Origin: Bacillus subtilis
GTDB lineage: Bacteria; Bacillota; Bacilli; Bacillales; Bacillaceae_C
Assembly (NCBI RefSeq): GCF_008764245.1
Contig: NZ_VTQV01000040.1
Coordinates: 1 to 39,282, forward strand
Direction of reading: 5' to 3'
Length of the DNA: 39,282 bases
Below the pieces are notes generated by a model. That model made no database searches, was not told the DNA's origin, and was given only the letters and a program-made list of their open reading frames with translations. Numbering within the stretch: the stretch's first letter is position 1; each line of letters opens with the position of its first letter. Both the position numbers and the translations under genes were made by a program. Shown here piece by piece: positions 14,823-24,709 of the stretch.

Positions 14823-14858
14823 AAAAAAAAGGATCAAGCAATGAGGCTTAATCCTTTT
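14823..14858 (-). terminator. Terminator of the deoB-permease transcript
   Basis: AAAAGGAT-C-AAGC and GCTT-A-ATCCTTTT pair around a 6-nt loop. On the minus strand eight T follow. The permease stop codon touches the stem. Confidence 0.85.
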
Positions 14859-16155
14859 AAACACCGTGCAATATAAAATTTAATAAAAATAAACCGGAGA
14901 TAATATATAGGGGGATGGATATTTGGGATGCTTTTCCAACTACTAATTTTGCAATCGGATAGGCAATAAATCCAAATGCAATCCCATCAGCAATACTATA
15001 TGAAAAAGGAATCATAATAATAATTAAAAAAGCTGGAATTACTTCTGATAAATCCTCGAAATTAATACTTTTCACATTTTGTAGCATTAATCCTCCAATA
15101 ATGATAAGTATTGGTGCAATTGCACTATTAGGTATAATGCTTACAAATGGAATAAAGAAAATTGACAATAAAAATAACAGACCCGTTACGATTGATGTAA
15201 TTCCCGTCCTTCCTCCTGCAGTAATCCCTGCAGCCGTTTCAACTGTCGAAACAGTAGGACTAGAACCAAATATACCGCTAAGCATTGCCGAAATCGCGGT
15301 AACCCGAAAAGCTTTACCATACTTTTCACTTTGATTCAGCTGTCCTAACTGTCCACTAATCAACCCGATATTTTCAAAGACAAGTACCATTGTTAAGGAA
15401 AAAACGGCGATCCAAAATGTGATGGACGTCATACTTGCAAATGTCATTGCACCAAACACAGATCCATAATCACCAGAAGCACTTCCAAAGCCGTTTTTTA
15501 ACGAACTCATATCCACAAGTCCGAACATCCAAGCAATGATTGTTCCAACAAAAATAGTGATTAAGAAGTTGGCTGGAACATTTCGTAAAAATAGAATCAC
15601 AGCAAGAATGAGCGTTAGGATAAACACAATGACCTGGGGACTACTTATATCCCCTAAACTAATTAAAGAATGTTCTCCTCTTACAATCAGTTGACTTTTT
15701 TCTAATCCTAGCAAGGATAAAAATAAGCCTAAGCCAACACTAATAGAATCCTTCAACGAACTTGGAATCGCCGTAGCAAGAATATCCGACAGTGGGGTAA
15801 AGGCAATGACAGCAAATAATAATCCTGCAATGAATACTACAGCAAGCGCTTCTTGCCATGTTAGGCCCATGGAATGGACAAAGGTATAAGTAAACATTGC
15901 ATTGAGACCCATACCTGGAACTAAGATAAGGGGCAAATTCCCCCATATTCCCATCATTAAACACCCTGCTACACAGGTTAGGATCGTTGCCCAAACCGCA
16001 GCCTGCATTGGTATACCTGCATCTGCTAAAATACTTGAATTGACAGCAATAATATATACAATTGTGAAGAATGAGACGAAACCAGCAAGGAGCTCTTGTT
16101 TCATCGTCGTTCCTTTTTCAGAAAGATTTATGAGGTTATTCAACTTTCCTTTCAT
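14857..16155 (-). CDS. AzgA-family (NCS2) purine permease
   Basis: 432 residues, about 12-14 membrane helices. The N-terminus has KQELLAGFVSFFTIVYIIAV followed by NSSIL, and VPGMGLNAMFTYTFVHSMGL occurs near residue 80. Both are signatures of the AzgA branch (PbuG, PbuO, adenine/guanine/hypoxanthine permeases). FGSSPTVSTVETAAGITAGG near residue 295 is the conserved substrate-site loop. It would import or exchange purine bases with protons. It is last in the deoB-punA-deoC series, 72 bp behind deoC, so it may clear or take up the bases made by PunA. AAGGAAAT lies before the start. Confidence 0.88.
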   Translation of the reverse strand: MKGKLNNLINLSEKGTTMKQELLAGFVSFFTIVYIIAVNSSILADAGIPMQAAVWATILTCVAGCLMMGIWGNLPLILVPGMGLNAMFTYTFVHSMGLTWQEALAVVFIAGLLFAVIAFTPLSDILATAIPSSLKDSISVGLGLFLSLLGLEKSQLIVRGEHSLISLGDISSPQVIVFILTLILAVILFLRNVPANFLITIFVGTIIAWMFGLVDMSSLKNGFGSASGDYGSVFGAMTFASMTSITFWIAVFSLTMVLVFENIGLISGQLGQLNQSEKYGKAFRVTAISAMLSGIFGSSPTVSTVETAAGITAGGRTGITSIVTGLLFLLSIFFIPFVSIIPNSAIAPILIIIGGLMLQNVKSINFEDLSEVIPAFLIIIMIPFSYSIADGIAFGFIAYPIAKLVVGKASQISIPLYIISGLFLLNFILHGV

Positions 16156-16227
16156 TTTATTTCCTTCTTTATAAATTTCCCTCGCCCACCCAGTCTTTTA
16201 TTCCTAAGAGTAAAGACCAAAAGTAAT

Positions 16228-16899
16228 TTAATAATCTGTTTTTGCATCTCCGCCTGAAACAATGGCCACTCCGGAGCTAGCCCCAAGTCTTGTTGCACCA
16301 GCTTCAATCAATGCTAATGCTGATTCACGACTTCTTACACCACCAGAAGCTTTCACACCTACATTAGGGCCTACTGTTTTACGCATTAATTGGATATCTT
16401 CTACGGTTGCCCCACCAGTTGAAAAACCAGTAGATGTTTTAACGTAATCAGCTCCGGCCTTAACAGCAAGTTTGCATGCCATCACTTTTTCAGTATTTGT
16501 AAGTAGACAAGTTTCTATGATTACTTTAACTAATGCTTTTCCTTTTGCCGCTTCTACTACATTTCTTATATCGTTTTCAACATAGTCAAGATCGCCATCT
16601 TTTAATTTACCGATATTGATGACCATATCGACTTCAGTTGCACCATTTTCTATCGCATCTTTCGTTTCCAATGCCTTCATGTTAGTTGTGGTAGCCCCTA
16701 ATGGAAAGCCAATTACCGTACATACTTTTACATCAGAATCTTCTAACTGACGGGATGCTTCTTCCACCCAAGCCGGGTTAATGCAAACCGAATAAAAACC
16801 ATATTCCTTTGCTTCTTCACATAATTTTATAATTTGTTTTTTTGATGTATCTGGTTTTAAAGCTGTATGATCAATCATTTTTGCAATGTTTTTTTCCAT
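16228..16899 (-). CDS. deoC: Deoxyribose-phosphate aldolase
   Basis: 223 residues, full length. Cleaves 2-deoxyribose-5-phosphate to glyceraldehyde-3-phosphate and acetaldehyde. Visible are [16 protein letters not shown] at the N-terminus, [20 protein letters not shown] (residues about 60-80), [13 protein letters not shown] with the proton-relay Asp, [16 protein letters not shown] with the Schiff-base lysine, and [10 protein letters not shown] with the second essential lysine. It is a class I aldolase. It lies 34 bp behind punA and takes the deoxyribose-5-phosphate made by DeoB. Confidence 0.97.
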   Translation of the reverse strand: MEKNIAKMIDHTALKPDTSKKQIIKLCEEAKEYGFYSVCINPAWVEEASRQLEDSDVKVCTVIGFPLGATTTNMKALETKDAIENGATEVDMVINIGKLKDGDLDYVENDIRNVVEAAKGKALVKVIIETCLLTNTEKVMACKLAVKAGADYVKTSTGFSTGGATVEDIQLMRKTVGPNVGVKASGGVRSRESALALIEAGATRLGASSGVAIVSGGDAKTDY

Positions 16900-16933
16900 G
16901 ATTATATCCCCTGCCTCTTTTTAATCCATGCAT

Positions 16934-17743
16934 TTACAGACGTTCGACAATCCCTTTTACTAAGTTTAAGAAGTTTTCTTTTGCTTTTTCTGTCGTTTCA
17001 ATCACCTCTTCATGGCTAAGTGGTTGATCCAAAATACCCGCAGCCATGTTCGTAATACAAGAAATTCCAATGACGTTCATTCCAGCGTGACGAGCAACAA
17101 TAACCTCTGGTACTGTTGACATCCCAACTGCATCTCCACCGATTTTTTCTAGCATACGTACTTCTGCCGGCGTTTCATAACTTGGGCCACTATTCCAAAC
17201 GTAGACTCCTTCTTTTAGTGTAATGTTCAAATTCTTAGCAACTTCACGTACAAGTTCCTGTAAAGAAGGTGTATAAGCCGTTGACATATCAGGAAAACGT
17301 ACACCTAATGTACTGTCATTTGGACCGATTAATGGATTGGCTCCTACATTATTAATATGGTCGGTAATTAACATTAAATCCCCGGGAGTGAAGGACTGAT
17401 TTACACCGCCAGCAGCATTCGTTACGACAAGCGTTTCAATACCCAAGGCTCTCATTACACGAACAGGGAAAGTTACTTCTTCTAAAGGATATCCTTCATA
17501 ATAATGAAACCGTCCTTGCATGGCTAATACCGTAACACCTTTTAATTCTCCAACCACTAATTGTCCAGCATGGCCTTCCACTGTCGATACAGGAAATCCA
17601 GGAATCATTTCATATTTAATTTTTACCGGATGATCTATTTCATCTGCCAATACTCCTAAACCTGAACCTAAAATAAGGCCAATTTTTGGTTTGGAGGAAA
17701 TTTTCTCCTCTATAAATGTTTTCGCGCGCTCAATTTTACTCAT
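16934..17743 (-). CDS. punA: Purine-nucleoside phosphorylase (trimeric type)
   Basis: The frame opens at ATG 17749, but GGAGG touches that codon; ATG 17743 (MSKIERAKTFIEEK) has proper spacing, giving 269 residues. IGLILGSGLGVLADEI is the phosphate-binding loop, MQGRFHYYEGYP, TNAAGGVNQSFTPGDLMLIT and GMSTVPEVIVARH are the guanosine/inosine phosphorylase blocks. The length and these motifs place it in the PNP/MTAP family specific for 6-oxopurines. It splits (deoxy)inosine or guanosine with phosphate to base and (deoxy)ribose-1-phosphate. It follows deoB by 12 bp and is cotranscribed. Confidence 0.95.
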   Translation of the reverse strand: MSKIERAKTFIEEKISSKPKIGLILGSGLGVLADEIDHPVKIKYEMIPGFPVSTVEGHAGQLVVGELKGVTVLAMQGRFHYYEGYPLEEVTFPVRVMRALGIETLVVTNAAGGVNQSFTPGDLMLITDHINNVGANPLIGPNDSTLGVRFPDMSTAYTPSLQELVREVAKNLNITLKEGVYVWNSGPSYETPAEVRMLEKIGGDAVGMSTVPEVIVARHAGMNVIGISCITNMAAGILDQPLSHEEVIETTEKAKENFLNLVKGIVERL

Positions 17744-17755
17744 CCCCATCCTCCT

Positions 17756-18940
17756 TCAAATTTCGTTCAAAAAACTTTTCCCATGTTGTGGACTGTTAAC
17801 TTGAAAATTTTCCGCAATGGTCTCACCAATATCCGCAAATGTATTTCTTATTGGCAATGATTTTCCTGCTGTGACTCCTTTATGATGTACAAGTAATGGA
17901 ACATATTCTCTCGTGTGATCTGTCCCGTGATGGATAGGATCGTTCCCATGGTCTGCAGTAATGATAAGTAAGTCGTCCTCTTTTAGTTTTCTCAATACTT
18001 CAGGTAGCCTTGCATCATATTCTTCTAATGCCTTCCCATACCCCTTCGGATCACGACGATGGCCATATTTCGCATCAAAGTCTACTAAATTCAAAAAGCT
18101 TAATCCAGTAAAATTCATGTCCATTGTTTCCAGTAATTTATCCATACCATCCATATTTGATACTGTTCTTAGCGACTTGGTTACCCCTTCACCATCATAA
18201 ATATCAGAGATTTTCCCAATGGCGATTACATCATAATCCGCATCTTTTAACTCATTCATAACGGTACGACCAAACGGTTTTAAAGCATAGTCATGGCGGT
18301 TTGGTGTACGTTCAAAATGACCTGGCTCTCCGACAAATGGGCGAGCAATAACACGTCCGACCATATATTCAGGATCATTTAATAATTCACGAGCATATTG
18401 ACAAATATCGTAAAGTTCTTCTAATGGAACTACCTCTTCGTGAGCGGCAATTTGTAAAACGGAATCAGCTGAAGTATAAACGATTAGGCTTCCAGTTTTC
18501 ATATGTTCTGCACCTAACTCGTCTAAGATTGCCGTTCCCGATGCTGGTTTATTTCCAATAACCTTTCGACCAGTCTTTTCCTCAAGCTTATGAATGATTG
18601 CATCCGGAAATCCATCAGGAAAAGTTCTAAAAGGGGTATCAATTTGGAGCCCCATAATTTCCCAGTGTCCGGTCATTGTATCTTTTCCTGCTGAGGCCTC
18701 CTGCATTTTAGTATAATGTGCTAAGGGATTATTTGCTGGTTTTATGCCTTTTAATTTACGAATATTACTTAATCCAAGGGCACCCATATTCGGCATATTT
18801 AACCCATTCATATGTTCTGCAATATGACCTAATGTATCCGCTCCTTCGTCATTGTACTTCTTTGCATCAGGTGACTCCCCGATACCGACTGAATCCATGA
18901 CAATTAGGAATACTCGTTTAAAAGGGGTTGTTTTGCTCAT
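17756..18940 (-). CDS. deoB: Phosphopentomutase
   Basis: 394 residues, full length, of the alkaline-phosphatase-like superfamily. [20 protein letters not shown] holds the first metal-binding Asp, [12 protein letters not shown] the catalytic Thr, and [20 protein letters not shown] the C-terminal metal-binding Asp/His set; all are present. It converts (deoxy)ribose-1-phosphate to the 5-phosphate with Mn2+. GGAGG precedes the ATG. It starts a transcription unit with its own promoter carrying a GACGTC operator (18971-19000). Confidence 0.97.
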   Translation of the reverse strand: MSKTTPFKRVFLIVMDSVGIGESPDAKKYNDEGADTLGHIAEHMNGLNMPNMGALGLSNIRKLKGIKPANNPLAHYTKMQEASAGKDTMTGHWEIMGLQIDTPFRTFPDGFPDAIIHKLEEKTGRKVIGNKPASGTAILDELGAEHMKTGSLIVYTSADSVLQIAAHEEVVPLEELYDICQYARELLNDPEYMVGRVIARPFVGEPGHFERTPNRHDYALKPFGRTVMNELKDADYDVIAIGKISDIYDGEGVTKSLRTVSNMDGMDKLLETMDMNFTGLSFLNLVDFDAKYGHRRDPKGYGKALEEYDARLPEVLRKLKEDDLLIITADHGNDPIHHGTDHTREYVPLLVHHKGVTAGKSLPIRNTFADIGETIAENFQVNSPQHGKSFLNEI

Positions 18941-18970
18941 CCTCTAGTTCCTCCTTTATGATCCACTTTT

Positions 18971-19000
18971 ATTGTAAGACGTCCAACTTCTAAAGGTCAA
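18971..19000 (-). promoter_or_regulatory. deoB promoter with GACGTC-type operator
   Basis: On the minus strand TTGACC (19000-18995), 18 bp, TACAAT (18976-18971). The spacer holds GTTGGACGTCTT, the same palindrome-like motif as at nupC. An operator between -35 and -10 would repress by blocking polymerase. The likely regulator is the GntR protein at 21839-22564. Confidence 0.75.
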
Positions 19001-19003
19001 TAG

Positions 19004-19030
19004 AAGGGGTCCTAAAATTTTGGACCCCTT
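19004..19030 (-). terminator. Hairpin terminator behind pdp
   Basis: AAGGGGTCC and GGACCCCTT pair perfectly over 9 bp around TAAAATTTT. The T-run on the minus strand is weak (TTCTATT), so some read-through from pdp into deoB is likely. Confidence 0.7.
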
Positions 19031-19035
19031 TATGC

Positions 19036-20340
19036 TTATTTAGAAATAACATCGTATACTAATGGATTGCTATCCACCGGTTCGCTTGAAATCGAGTAGG
19101 ATTCATATATTTTCCCCATTACTTCCGCTACATCTTCTCGATTACTGTGAATGGTTACAAGTGAATCACCTTTTCGAACTTGATCCCCGATTTTTTTATT
19201 TAATACAAGACCTACCGCCAAGTCAATTTGTGATTCTTTCGTCACACGACCCGCACCTAAAAGGCTCGCTGCGATTCCAATTTCGTTTGCGATAATTTCT
19301 GAAATATATCCATCCTGTTTTGCTTCCACTGCAAATGTGTGGGCTGCGGTTGGTAATTTTTCTGGTTGATCGATAATCGTTGGATCGCCGCCTTGTGCAG
19401 CAACAAAGGTTTTGAATGTTTCAATCGCTTTACCAGATTCTATGGCATCCACTAATTTTTCTCGTGCTTCTTCTACTGTTTCTGCTTTTCCTCCTAGATA
19501 AACCATTCGGCTTCCTAATGTTAAGCATAACTCTTCCAAATCTTTTGGACCTTCGCCTTTTAACGTATCAATGGCTTCTCTAACTTCCAAGGCATTTCCA
19601 ATGGCAAATCCCAATGGTTGATTCATATCTGAGATGACAGCAATGGTTTTGCGACCGGCCCCATTCCCAATCTGAACCATAGCTTTTGCCAATTCCTTTG
19701 CACTGTCAAGATCTTTCATAAAAGCTCCCGAACCCGTTTTTACGTCAAGTACGATTGCATCGGCACCAGAGGCAATTTTCTTACTCATTATCGAACTGGC
19801 AATCAGGGGGATGGAATCTACTGTCGCTGTTACATCGCGAAGTCCATATAGCTTTTTATCTGCAGGGGTCAAATTTCCACTTTGACCTACAACAGCTATC
19901 TTATTCTTGTTAACTAATTCATTAAATGTTTTACTATCAATTTCTACTTGAAATCCTTTAATGGATTCCAGTTTATCAATGGTACCGCCTGTATGTCCTA
20001 AGCCGCGCCCAGACATTTTAGCTACAGGGACACCAATAGAAGCAACAAGTGGTGCCAGGATAAGTGTTGTTGTATCACCTACCCCTCCCGTACTATGTTT
20101 ATCCACTTTAATACCATCAATATCAGATAAATCAATCTGATCCCCTGACTCTACCATCGCCATCGTTAAATGGACTCGTTCTTCTGGAGTCATATTTTGA
20201 TAAAAGATGGCCATTGCTAATGCGGACATCTGATAATCCGGTATCTCCCCTTTTGTATAACCCTGAATTGCAAAATCAATCTCTTCCTTCGTTAATGAAT
20301 TTCCATCACGTTTTTTCTCAATAATATCGATCATTCTCAT
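19036..20340 (-). CDS. pdp: Pyrimidine-nucleoside phosphorylase
   Basis: 434 residues from the ATG that gives [20 protein letters not shown], as in other Pdp proteins; the frame is open to GTG 20349 and a neighbouring ATG lies at 20343, all behind [29 protein letters not shown] binds phosphate, [20 protein letters not shown] is the family hallmark, and [18 protein letters not shown] closes the active site. The C-terminal third holds the PYNP_C domain. It splits uridine, deoxyuridine and thymidine. It is 47 bp behind nupC and shares its promoter. Confidence 0.96.
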   Translation of the reverse strand: MRMIDIIEKKRDGNSLTKEEIDFAIQGYTKGEIPDYQMSALAMAIFYQNMTPEERVHLTMAMVESGDQIDLSDIDGIKVDKHSTGGVGDTTTLILAPLVASIGVPVAKMSGRGLGHTGGTIDKLESIKGFQVEIDSKTFNELVNKNKIAVVGQSGNLTPADKKLYGLRDVTATVDSIPLIASSIMSKKIASGADAIVLDVKTGSGAFMKDLDSAKELAKAMVQIGNGAGRKTIAVISDMNQPLGFAIGNALEVREAIDTLKGEGPKDLEELCLTLGSRMVYLGGKAETVEEAREKLVDAIESGKAIETFKTFVAAQGGDPTIIDQPEKLPTAAHTFAVEAKQDGYISEIIANEIGIAASLLGAGRVTKESQIDLAVGLVLNKKIGDQVRKGDSLVTIHSNREDVAEVMGKIYESYSISSEPVDSNPLVYDVISK

Positions 20341-20396
20341 CATGGTCACCCTTTCCTACAGGCTATAGATGTTTCTCAAATTTTTTCGAATTATCA

Positions 20397-21596
20397 TTAT
20401 GAAAAGAACATGCCTGCTACTGCTGCGCTTAATAAAGAAGCCAATGTCCCGGCCAATACCGCTTTTAATCCTAGTTTAGCAATATCATTTCTACGACTTG
20501 GGGCCATACCTCCTAATCCCCCTAACAGGATTGCCAAAGAGCTTAAGTTTGCAAACCCACATAATGCGAAACTAACAATAAGTGTCGTTTTTTCTGATAA
20601 TACTCCGATTTCTGGGGCAAAGGAGGCGTAAGCTACAAATTCATTTAGTACTAATTTTTGCCCAATAAAACTTCCTGCTTGTATTGCTTCTGACCAGGGT
20701 ACACCTACAGCAAAGGCAAATGGAGCAAATACATAACCTAAAATCTGTTCTAACGTAATTCCACCGAAGATTCCTAAAATCCCATTAATTAGAGCAATAA
20801 GTGCAATGAATGCTAACAACATAGCTCCTACATTCAATGCCAATTTTAGCCCGTCTGATGCACCTTTGGCAGCGGCGTCAATAACATTGACTGTTTCCGT
20901 ATCTTTTTCCAATTGAATATCATCAGAAATTTTTGCTTCTTCTGTTTCAGGCATCATCATTTTCGCCATAATCAATCCTGCTGGAGCTGCCATGAAACTT
21001 GCAGCAAGTAAATACTCTAGTGGTACTCCTAATAAAGAATATCCTACCAATACTGAACCAGCAACAGATGCCAGTCCACCAGTCATGACTGCAAATAACT
21101 CAGATTGTGTCATTTTCTCTAGGAATGGTCTTATAACAAGTGGCGCCTCTGTTTGCCCAACAAAAATATTAGCTGCAGCTGACATGGATTCGGTCTTACT
21201 TGTTCCTAGTAATTTAGATAGTGAACCACCAATAATTTTAATAAACCATTGCATAATGCCAAGATAATATAAAACAGAAATTAATGCTGAAAAGAAAATA
21301 ATAATTGGTAAAACGTGAAAAGCAAATATAGAGCCAAACTGATCACTATCCGCTAATGATCCAAATAAAAAGCTAATTCCTTCATTAGCAAAATTAATAA
21401 CATCTTGAACCCTTAACGTAAACCATTGCAGGGCCTCCTTTCCCGCTTCCCATTTTAATACAATAAATGCAAATGAAATTTGAATCGCTAATCCACCAAG
21501 TATAGTTCTTAGTTTAATCGCTTTCTTTTTATTGGAAAAGAGAAAAGCTATTCCTAATACAACAACGATTCCCATGATACCCCATAGGATATTCAT
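20397..21596 (-). CDS. nupC: NupC-type concentrative nucleoside transporter
   Basis: 399 residues. The N-terminal helix region [20 protein letters not shown], the gate segment [20 protein letters not shown], the block [20 protein letters not shown] that binds the nucleoside, and [13 protein letters not shown] with [20 protein letters not shown] near the C-terminus are hallmarks of the CNT family. Eight or more membrane helices. It imports nucleosides with protons or sodium. GAGGAG precedes the start. First gene of the operon, behind a promoter and two operator-like sites. Confidence 0.95.
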   Translation of the reverse strand: MNILWGIMGIVVVLGIAFLFSNKKKAIKLRTILGGLAIQISFAFIVLKWEAGKEALQWFTLRVQDVINFANEGISFLFGSLADSDQFGSIFAFHVLPIIIFFSALISVLYYLGIMQWFIKIIGGSLSKLLGTSKTESMSAAANIFVGQTEAPLVIRPFLEKMTQSELFAVMTGGLASVAGSVLVGYSLLGVPLEYLLAASFMAAPAGLIMAKMMMPETEEAKISDDIQLEKDTETVNVIDAAAKGASDGLKLALNVGAMLLAFIALIALINGILGIFGGITLEQILGYVFAPFAFAVGVPWSEAIQAGSFIGQKLVLNEFVAYASFAPEIGVLSEKTTLIVSFALCGFANLSSLAILLGGLGGMAPSRRNDIAKLGLKAVLAGTLASLLSAAVAGMFFS

Positions 21597-21649
21597 ATAA
21601 CATTCTCCTCTTTCATTTTTTTTGGTGTATTATTTTTACCTGAAAATAG

Positions 21650-21735
21650 ATAGAACGTCCAACTTAAAACTCACATTGTAATCCCTTTCGCATTGATTAC
21701 AATTCCATTGTAAGGTTAGACGTCCAACAAGTCAA
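21650..21735 (-). promoter_or_regulatory. nupC promoter with two GACGTC-type operators
   Basis: On the minus strand TTGACT (21735-21730), 17 bp, TACAAT (21712-21707). The spacer contains GTTGGACGTCTAAC (21728-21715), an inverted repeat matching at 6 of 7 half-site pairs. A second copy, GTTGGACGTTCTAT (21663-21650), lies about 45 bp downstream in the leader. With the deoB copy there are three sites. They flank only nucleoside genes, so the neighbouring GntR repressor is the likely binder. Confidence 0.75.
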
Positions 21736-21838
21736 TTGTTTTTTAAAATATTGTCGAATATTGTTGTGGTTTTTTACGAAAACTTTATAAATCCTTTCCG
21801 ACAATTCTCTTGATTATTCCTTAACCAAATTTTTTCAC

Positions 21839-22564
21839 CTAAATGTTACGTTTGCGCAATACATTAAATGATATTTGATTAGAATTAAAGAAGTTTATGG
21901 AGTAGAGAACTGGTCTATTATTTAAATCATAATGAATTTGGCGCAAAATTAAGAGGGGTGTGTCTTGATCACAATTCATAATATCAGAGATTTCCTCGTT
22001 GTAACTCATTGTTTTTATTTCAGCTTTTGCATAACTAATCGTGATCCCTACTTCTTCTAGCGATACTAGTATTGACTCCTGGTTTAATTTATACCCTTTT
22101 TCAAGTAAATTCGCTGGAATTTTATCAATACAATAAACTAGCGGTGTCTCGTCGGCTGTTCGAACTCGTTTAACTAAAAATACTTGTTCGTTTTTCTCCA
22201 AATTTAATTCCTTAATGTCGTCGCCATGCGGGTCAACATACCCCGTAAATAGAATTTCTGTTCCTGGCTTTTTCCCTTGTCTTTCGATCATATCGGTAAT
22301 GCTAAATAACTCCTCTATTCCACCGGAGAATACGGGTTTTTCATTCACAAACGTCCCAACTCCATGCTTACGGATAATGATATTTTCCTCTTCTAGAATT
22401 CGTAAAGCTTCCCGTAATGTGTTACGCGAAACGCCTAATTCCTTTGCGAATTCCATTTCAGAAGGTAAACGTTCACCCGGTTCCAGCTTGCCTTCTTTGA
22501 TTTTTTCCCTTATTTGTTCAATCACCACAAGATAACGAGGTGTTTGAAAATTATAGTTGTTCAT
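21839..22564 (-). CDS. GntR-family (HutC/UTRA type) regulator, probably of nucleoside genes
   Basis: 241 residues. The winged helix-turn-helix at 10-75 (LEPGERLPSEMEFAKELGVS followed by RNTLREALRILEEENII) is classical GntR. Residues about 90-235 form a UTRA ligand-binding domain (FLVKRVRTADETPLVYCIDK and a C-terminal LRQIHYDLNNRPVLYSINFF). UTRA-type regulators sense small molecules such as sugars, amino acids or nucleosides. It ends 242 bp upstream of nupC on the same strand, with the operators between. It replaces the DeoR regulator used by B. subtilis for its deo operon. AAAGGAGTGGG precedes the ATG. Confidence 0.85.
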   Translation of the reverse strand: MNNYNFQTPRYLVVIEQIREKIKEGKLEPGERLPSEMEFAKELGVSRNTLREALRILEEENIIIRKHGVGTFVNEKPVFSGGIEELFSITDMIERQGKKPGTEILFTGYVDPHGDDIKELNLEKNEQVFLVKRVRTADETPLVYCIDKIPANLLEKGYKLNQESILVSLEEVGITISYAKAEIKTMSYNEEISDIMNCDQDTPLLILRQIHYDLNNRPVLYSINFFNSNQISFNVLRKRNI

Positions 22565-22697
22565 ACATTCCCACTCCTTTTATGTCTCTCATTTTACAAT
22601 TATTATAAATCGCTTTCAAGGTAATTGGCGACACTTCCAGAATTTTGTTAGATTTTGTAGAATGCATAAGCAAATCTATTTAAGAATAAAAAAGGAA

Positions 22698-22736
22698 ATA
22701 GGAGACTCCAATTCTATAGTATTGGAGCCTCCTATT
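22698..22736 (-). terminator. Terminator of the SDR gene
   Basis: AATAGGAGACTCCAAT and ATTGGAGCCTCCTATT pair at 15 of 16 positions around 7 nt; on the minus strand TTTCCTTTTTT follows. Confidence 0.88.
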
Positions 22737-22769
22737 GTTATATGTTTGTTAAACTTATATACAATAATG

Positions 22770-23564
22770 TTAAAAAATAGTCGGTACCATCCCCCCATCC
22801 ATACGGATTGGAGAACCTTTAAATGCGGATGCATAAGGACTACATACAAATGTAGTTAGTCTACCTATTTCACTTGGCTTGATAAATCGCTGTATTTCAG
22901 ATTGAGGTAGGTTGGTAGTCATAAATTCTTTCTCTTTTTCTGAAAAAGTCATATCATCATTAGGGTATATCCCCTCAATTATTTGTTGAACATTTTCAGA
23001 GAGTGTTGGTCCTGGCATGATCGTATTGACTGTAACTTCTTTTCCTATTGTTAATTTAGATAAGCTTTTTGACAATGATAATAGCATTGATTTTGTCATA
23101 CAATACTGAGGCATTTGTCCTGAAGGCATGATTGCTTCTTCACTCGCAATAAAGATAATGCGACCATAATCATTTTTTAACATTTTAGGTAAATAAAATT
23201 TAGATAATCCATTTGCGGCAAGAACATTAGTACGGAAATATTTTTCCCATACTTCATCGTCAATGTCCTCATATTGCATAATTTCATAAATCCCCATATT
23301 GTTAACTAAAATATCAATAGTGGGGAATTTTTTAAATAAAGCTTCTCTTTGCCCCATATCGACAAGATCGGCTGTAGCATTTTGAGGAGAGGTAGACGGG
23401 AAATCCGATTTGAGTTCATTTACAACTCGTTCTACCTCTTCATAGTTTCGTCCATTGATTAGGACATTGACACCTTCTTTGGCAAGTTCAATGGCAATTG
23501 CCTTACCTATACCTTTCGTTGATCCTGTAACTAAAGCTGTTTTATTGTTTAATCCCATATCCAT
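22770..23564 (-). CDS. Short-chain dehydrogenase/reductase
   Basis: 264 residues. KTALVTGSTKGIGKAIAIEL is the TGxxxGIG cofactor loop; IDILVNNMGIYE is the NNAG-type motif (here NNMG, a known variant). The active site is Ser in IFIASEEA followed by YCMTKSM with the YxxxK pair, and TVNTIMPGPT follows. It should be active, and the Arg (INGRNYEE) after the second strand suggests NADPH. The C-terminal EIGRLTTFVCSPYASAFKGS is as in classical SDRs. The substrate is unknown. It lies behind the AraC-type regulator on the same strand, which may control it. Confidence 0.9.
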   Translation of the reverse strand: MDMGLNNKTALVTGSTKGIGKAIAIELAKEGVNVLINGRNYEEVERVVNELKSDFPSTSPQNATADLVDMGQREALFKKFPTIDILVNNMGIYEIMQYEDIDDEVWEKYFRTNVLAANGLSKFYLPKMLKNDYGRIIFIASEEAIMPSGQMPQYCMTKSMLLSLSKSLSKLTIGKEVTVNTIMPGPTLSENVQQIIEGIYPNDDMTFSEKEKEFMTTNLPQSEIQRFIKPSEIGRLTTFVCSPYASAFKGSPIRMDGGMVPTIF

Positions 23565-23638
23565 AATATATTTCTCCCATTCCTTTACCTTTTATGACTA
23601 CAAAAGGTTAAAATAAAAACGCTCCTACCCTTTGAGGT

Positions 23639-23653
23639 AATAACTAGGTTATT
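23639..23653. promoter_or_regulatory. Perfect inverted repeat upstream of the SDR gene
   Basis: AATAAC-TAG-GTTATT lies 75 bp before the SDR start and just behind the AraC-type gene. Its position fits an operator, but AraC proteins usually bind direct repeats, so its role is open. Confidence 0.3.
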
Positions 23654-23695
23654 CTTTGTTAATATAGTTTTAAAAAATTTACTTTTAAGCCGAAG

Positions 23696-24709
23696 TTAAT
23701 GTATCGAGTCTGCACCTAAATGTTCAGTACGCCAATTTGCGGGAGTATCACCTTCCCAAATGCGGAAGGCGCGGTAGAACGAGTTCTGATCTTCATATCC
23801 AATCATGAAGGCTACTTCTTTAATATCAAACGAGGGGTCTGCCAAGTATTCTCGAGCCAAGTCATGTCGGACTTGTGTCAAAAGATGCTTGAAGCTTGTG
23901 CCTTCGTCATTAAGACGGCGCTGCAAGGTACGATCGCTCATCCCCAACTCGCTTGCGACAGTCTGAATGTCAGGGCGCCCTCCTGCAAGGTTACGTTTCA
24001 TGATCCACTTGACCATTTCGGTGATTGAATGACTGTGTTGCTGCTCATCCAACGATTTATCTAGTACGGGAGTCAGAATTTCCAGCAACTCTTCGTTGTA
24101 CGAGACAAAAGGGAGGTCCAGATCTCCTCGATGTAGCGTCAACCTGTTATAATCTGCACCAATCCGGATATGACAGCCGAAGTAAGCTTCAAGTGTCTGT
24201 ATGTCGCCCATCGAGTGCGTAAATTCGACAAATCTCGCCATCAACGGTTGACCTGTGCCCCGACGTCCAAGCTCCAAAAGAAATGCCAGAGTAATTCCGA
24301 CGAGCAGCGGTGGACCTGGTTGCTCGGTATATAACCAATCTAGTTCAATTGTACAGTTCTCACCTTCCTCCGTGATACGTAAGCTTTCAGGGGGACACAT
24401 TCGTTTGTACCGTGCCATTCGTTTTAGAGCGTCACGGTAGTTACGAGCATGGTAAGTCGCTAAGACGGCGGGTGGGTAATGCGCTGTTTCAAAGACGGTT
24501 GTAAGCTTGATAATTCCTTCGGCAGTGTCATCAATGAGATCTGAATAAGCCTGCCAAATCGCGAAATATTGATCGGTGGTGACAACTGGCTCATTAATAA
24601 TGGTGAGCGGCAGTTGTGCCTTTCGAGCGACGTCGTGGGGGGCAATCCCTAATTGATGTATGCCTGCCCAAAATCCTGCCGGGATTTTAATACGAGTATG
24701 AGACTTCAT
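23696..24709 (-). CDS. AraC-family regulator with Arabinose_bd-type N-terminal domain
   Basis: 337 residues. The N-terminal 200 residues (PAGFWAGIHQLGIAPHDVAR, DQYFAIWQAYSDLIDDTAEG, YHARNYRDALKRMARYKRM) match the sensor domain of the OruR/ArgR/VirS-like AraC branch. The C-terminal HTH_18 domain is at about 235-330 (IQTVASELGMSDRTLQRRLN and IKEVAFMIGYEDQNSFYRAF). This branch is commoner in Proteobacteria and Actinobacteria. The gene is clearly more GC-rich than its neighbours (codons GGC, CGG, CTG frequent), which suggests transfer. GGAGGG precedes the ATG. It probably controls the SDR gene. Confidence 0.88.
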   Translation of the reverse strand: MKSHTRIKIPAGFWAGIHQLGIAPHDVARKAQLPLTIINEPVVTTDQYFAIWQAYSDLIDDTAEGIIKLTTVFETAHYPPAVLATYHARNYRDALKRMARYKRMCPPESLRITEEGENCTIELDWLYTEQPGPPLLVGITLAFLLELGRRGTGQPLMARFVEFTHSMGDIQTLEAYFGCHIRIGADYNRLTLHRGDLDLPFVSYNEELLEILTPVLDKSLDEQQHSHSITEMVKWIMKRNLAGGRPDIQTVASELGMSDRTLQRRLNDEGTSFKHLLTQVRHDLAREYLADPSFDIKEVAFMIGYEDQNSFYRAFRIWEGDTPANWRTEHLGADSIH

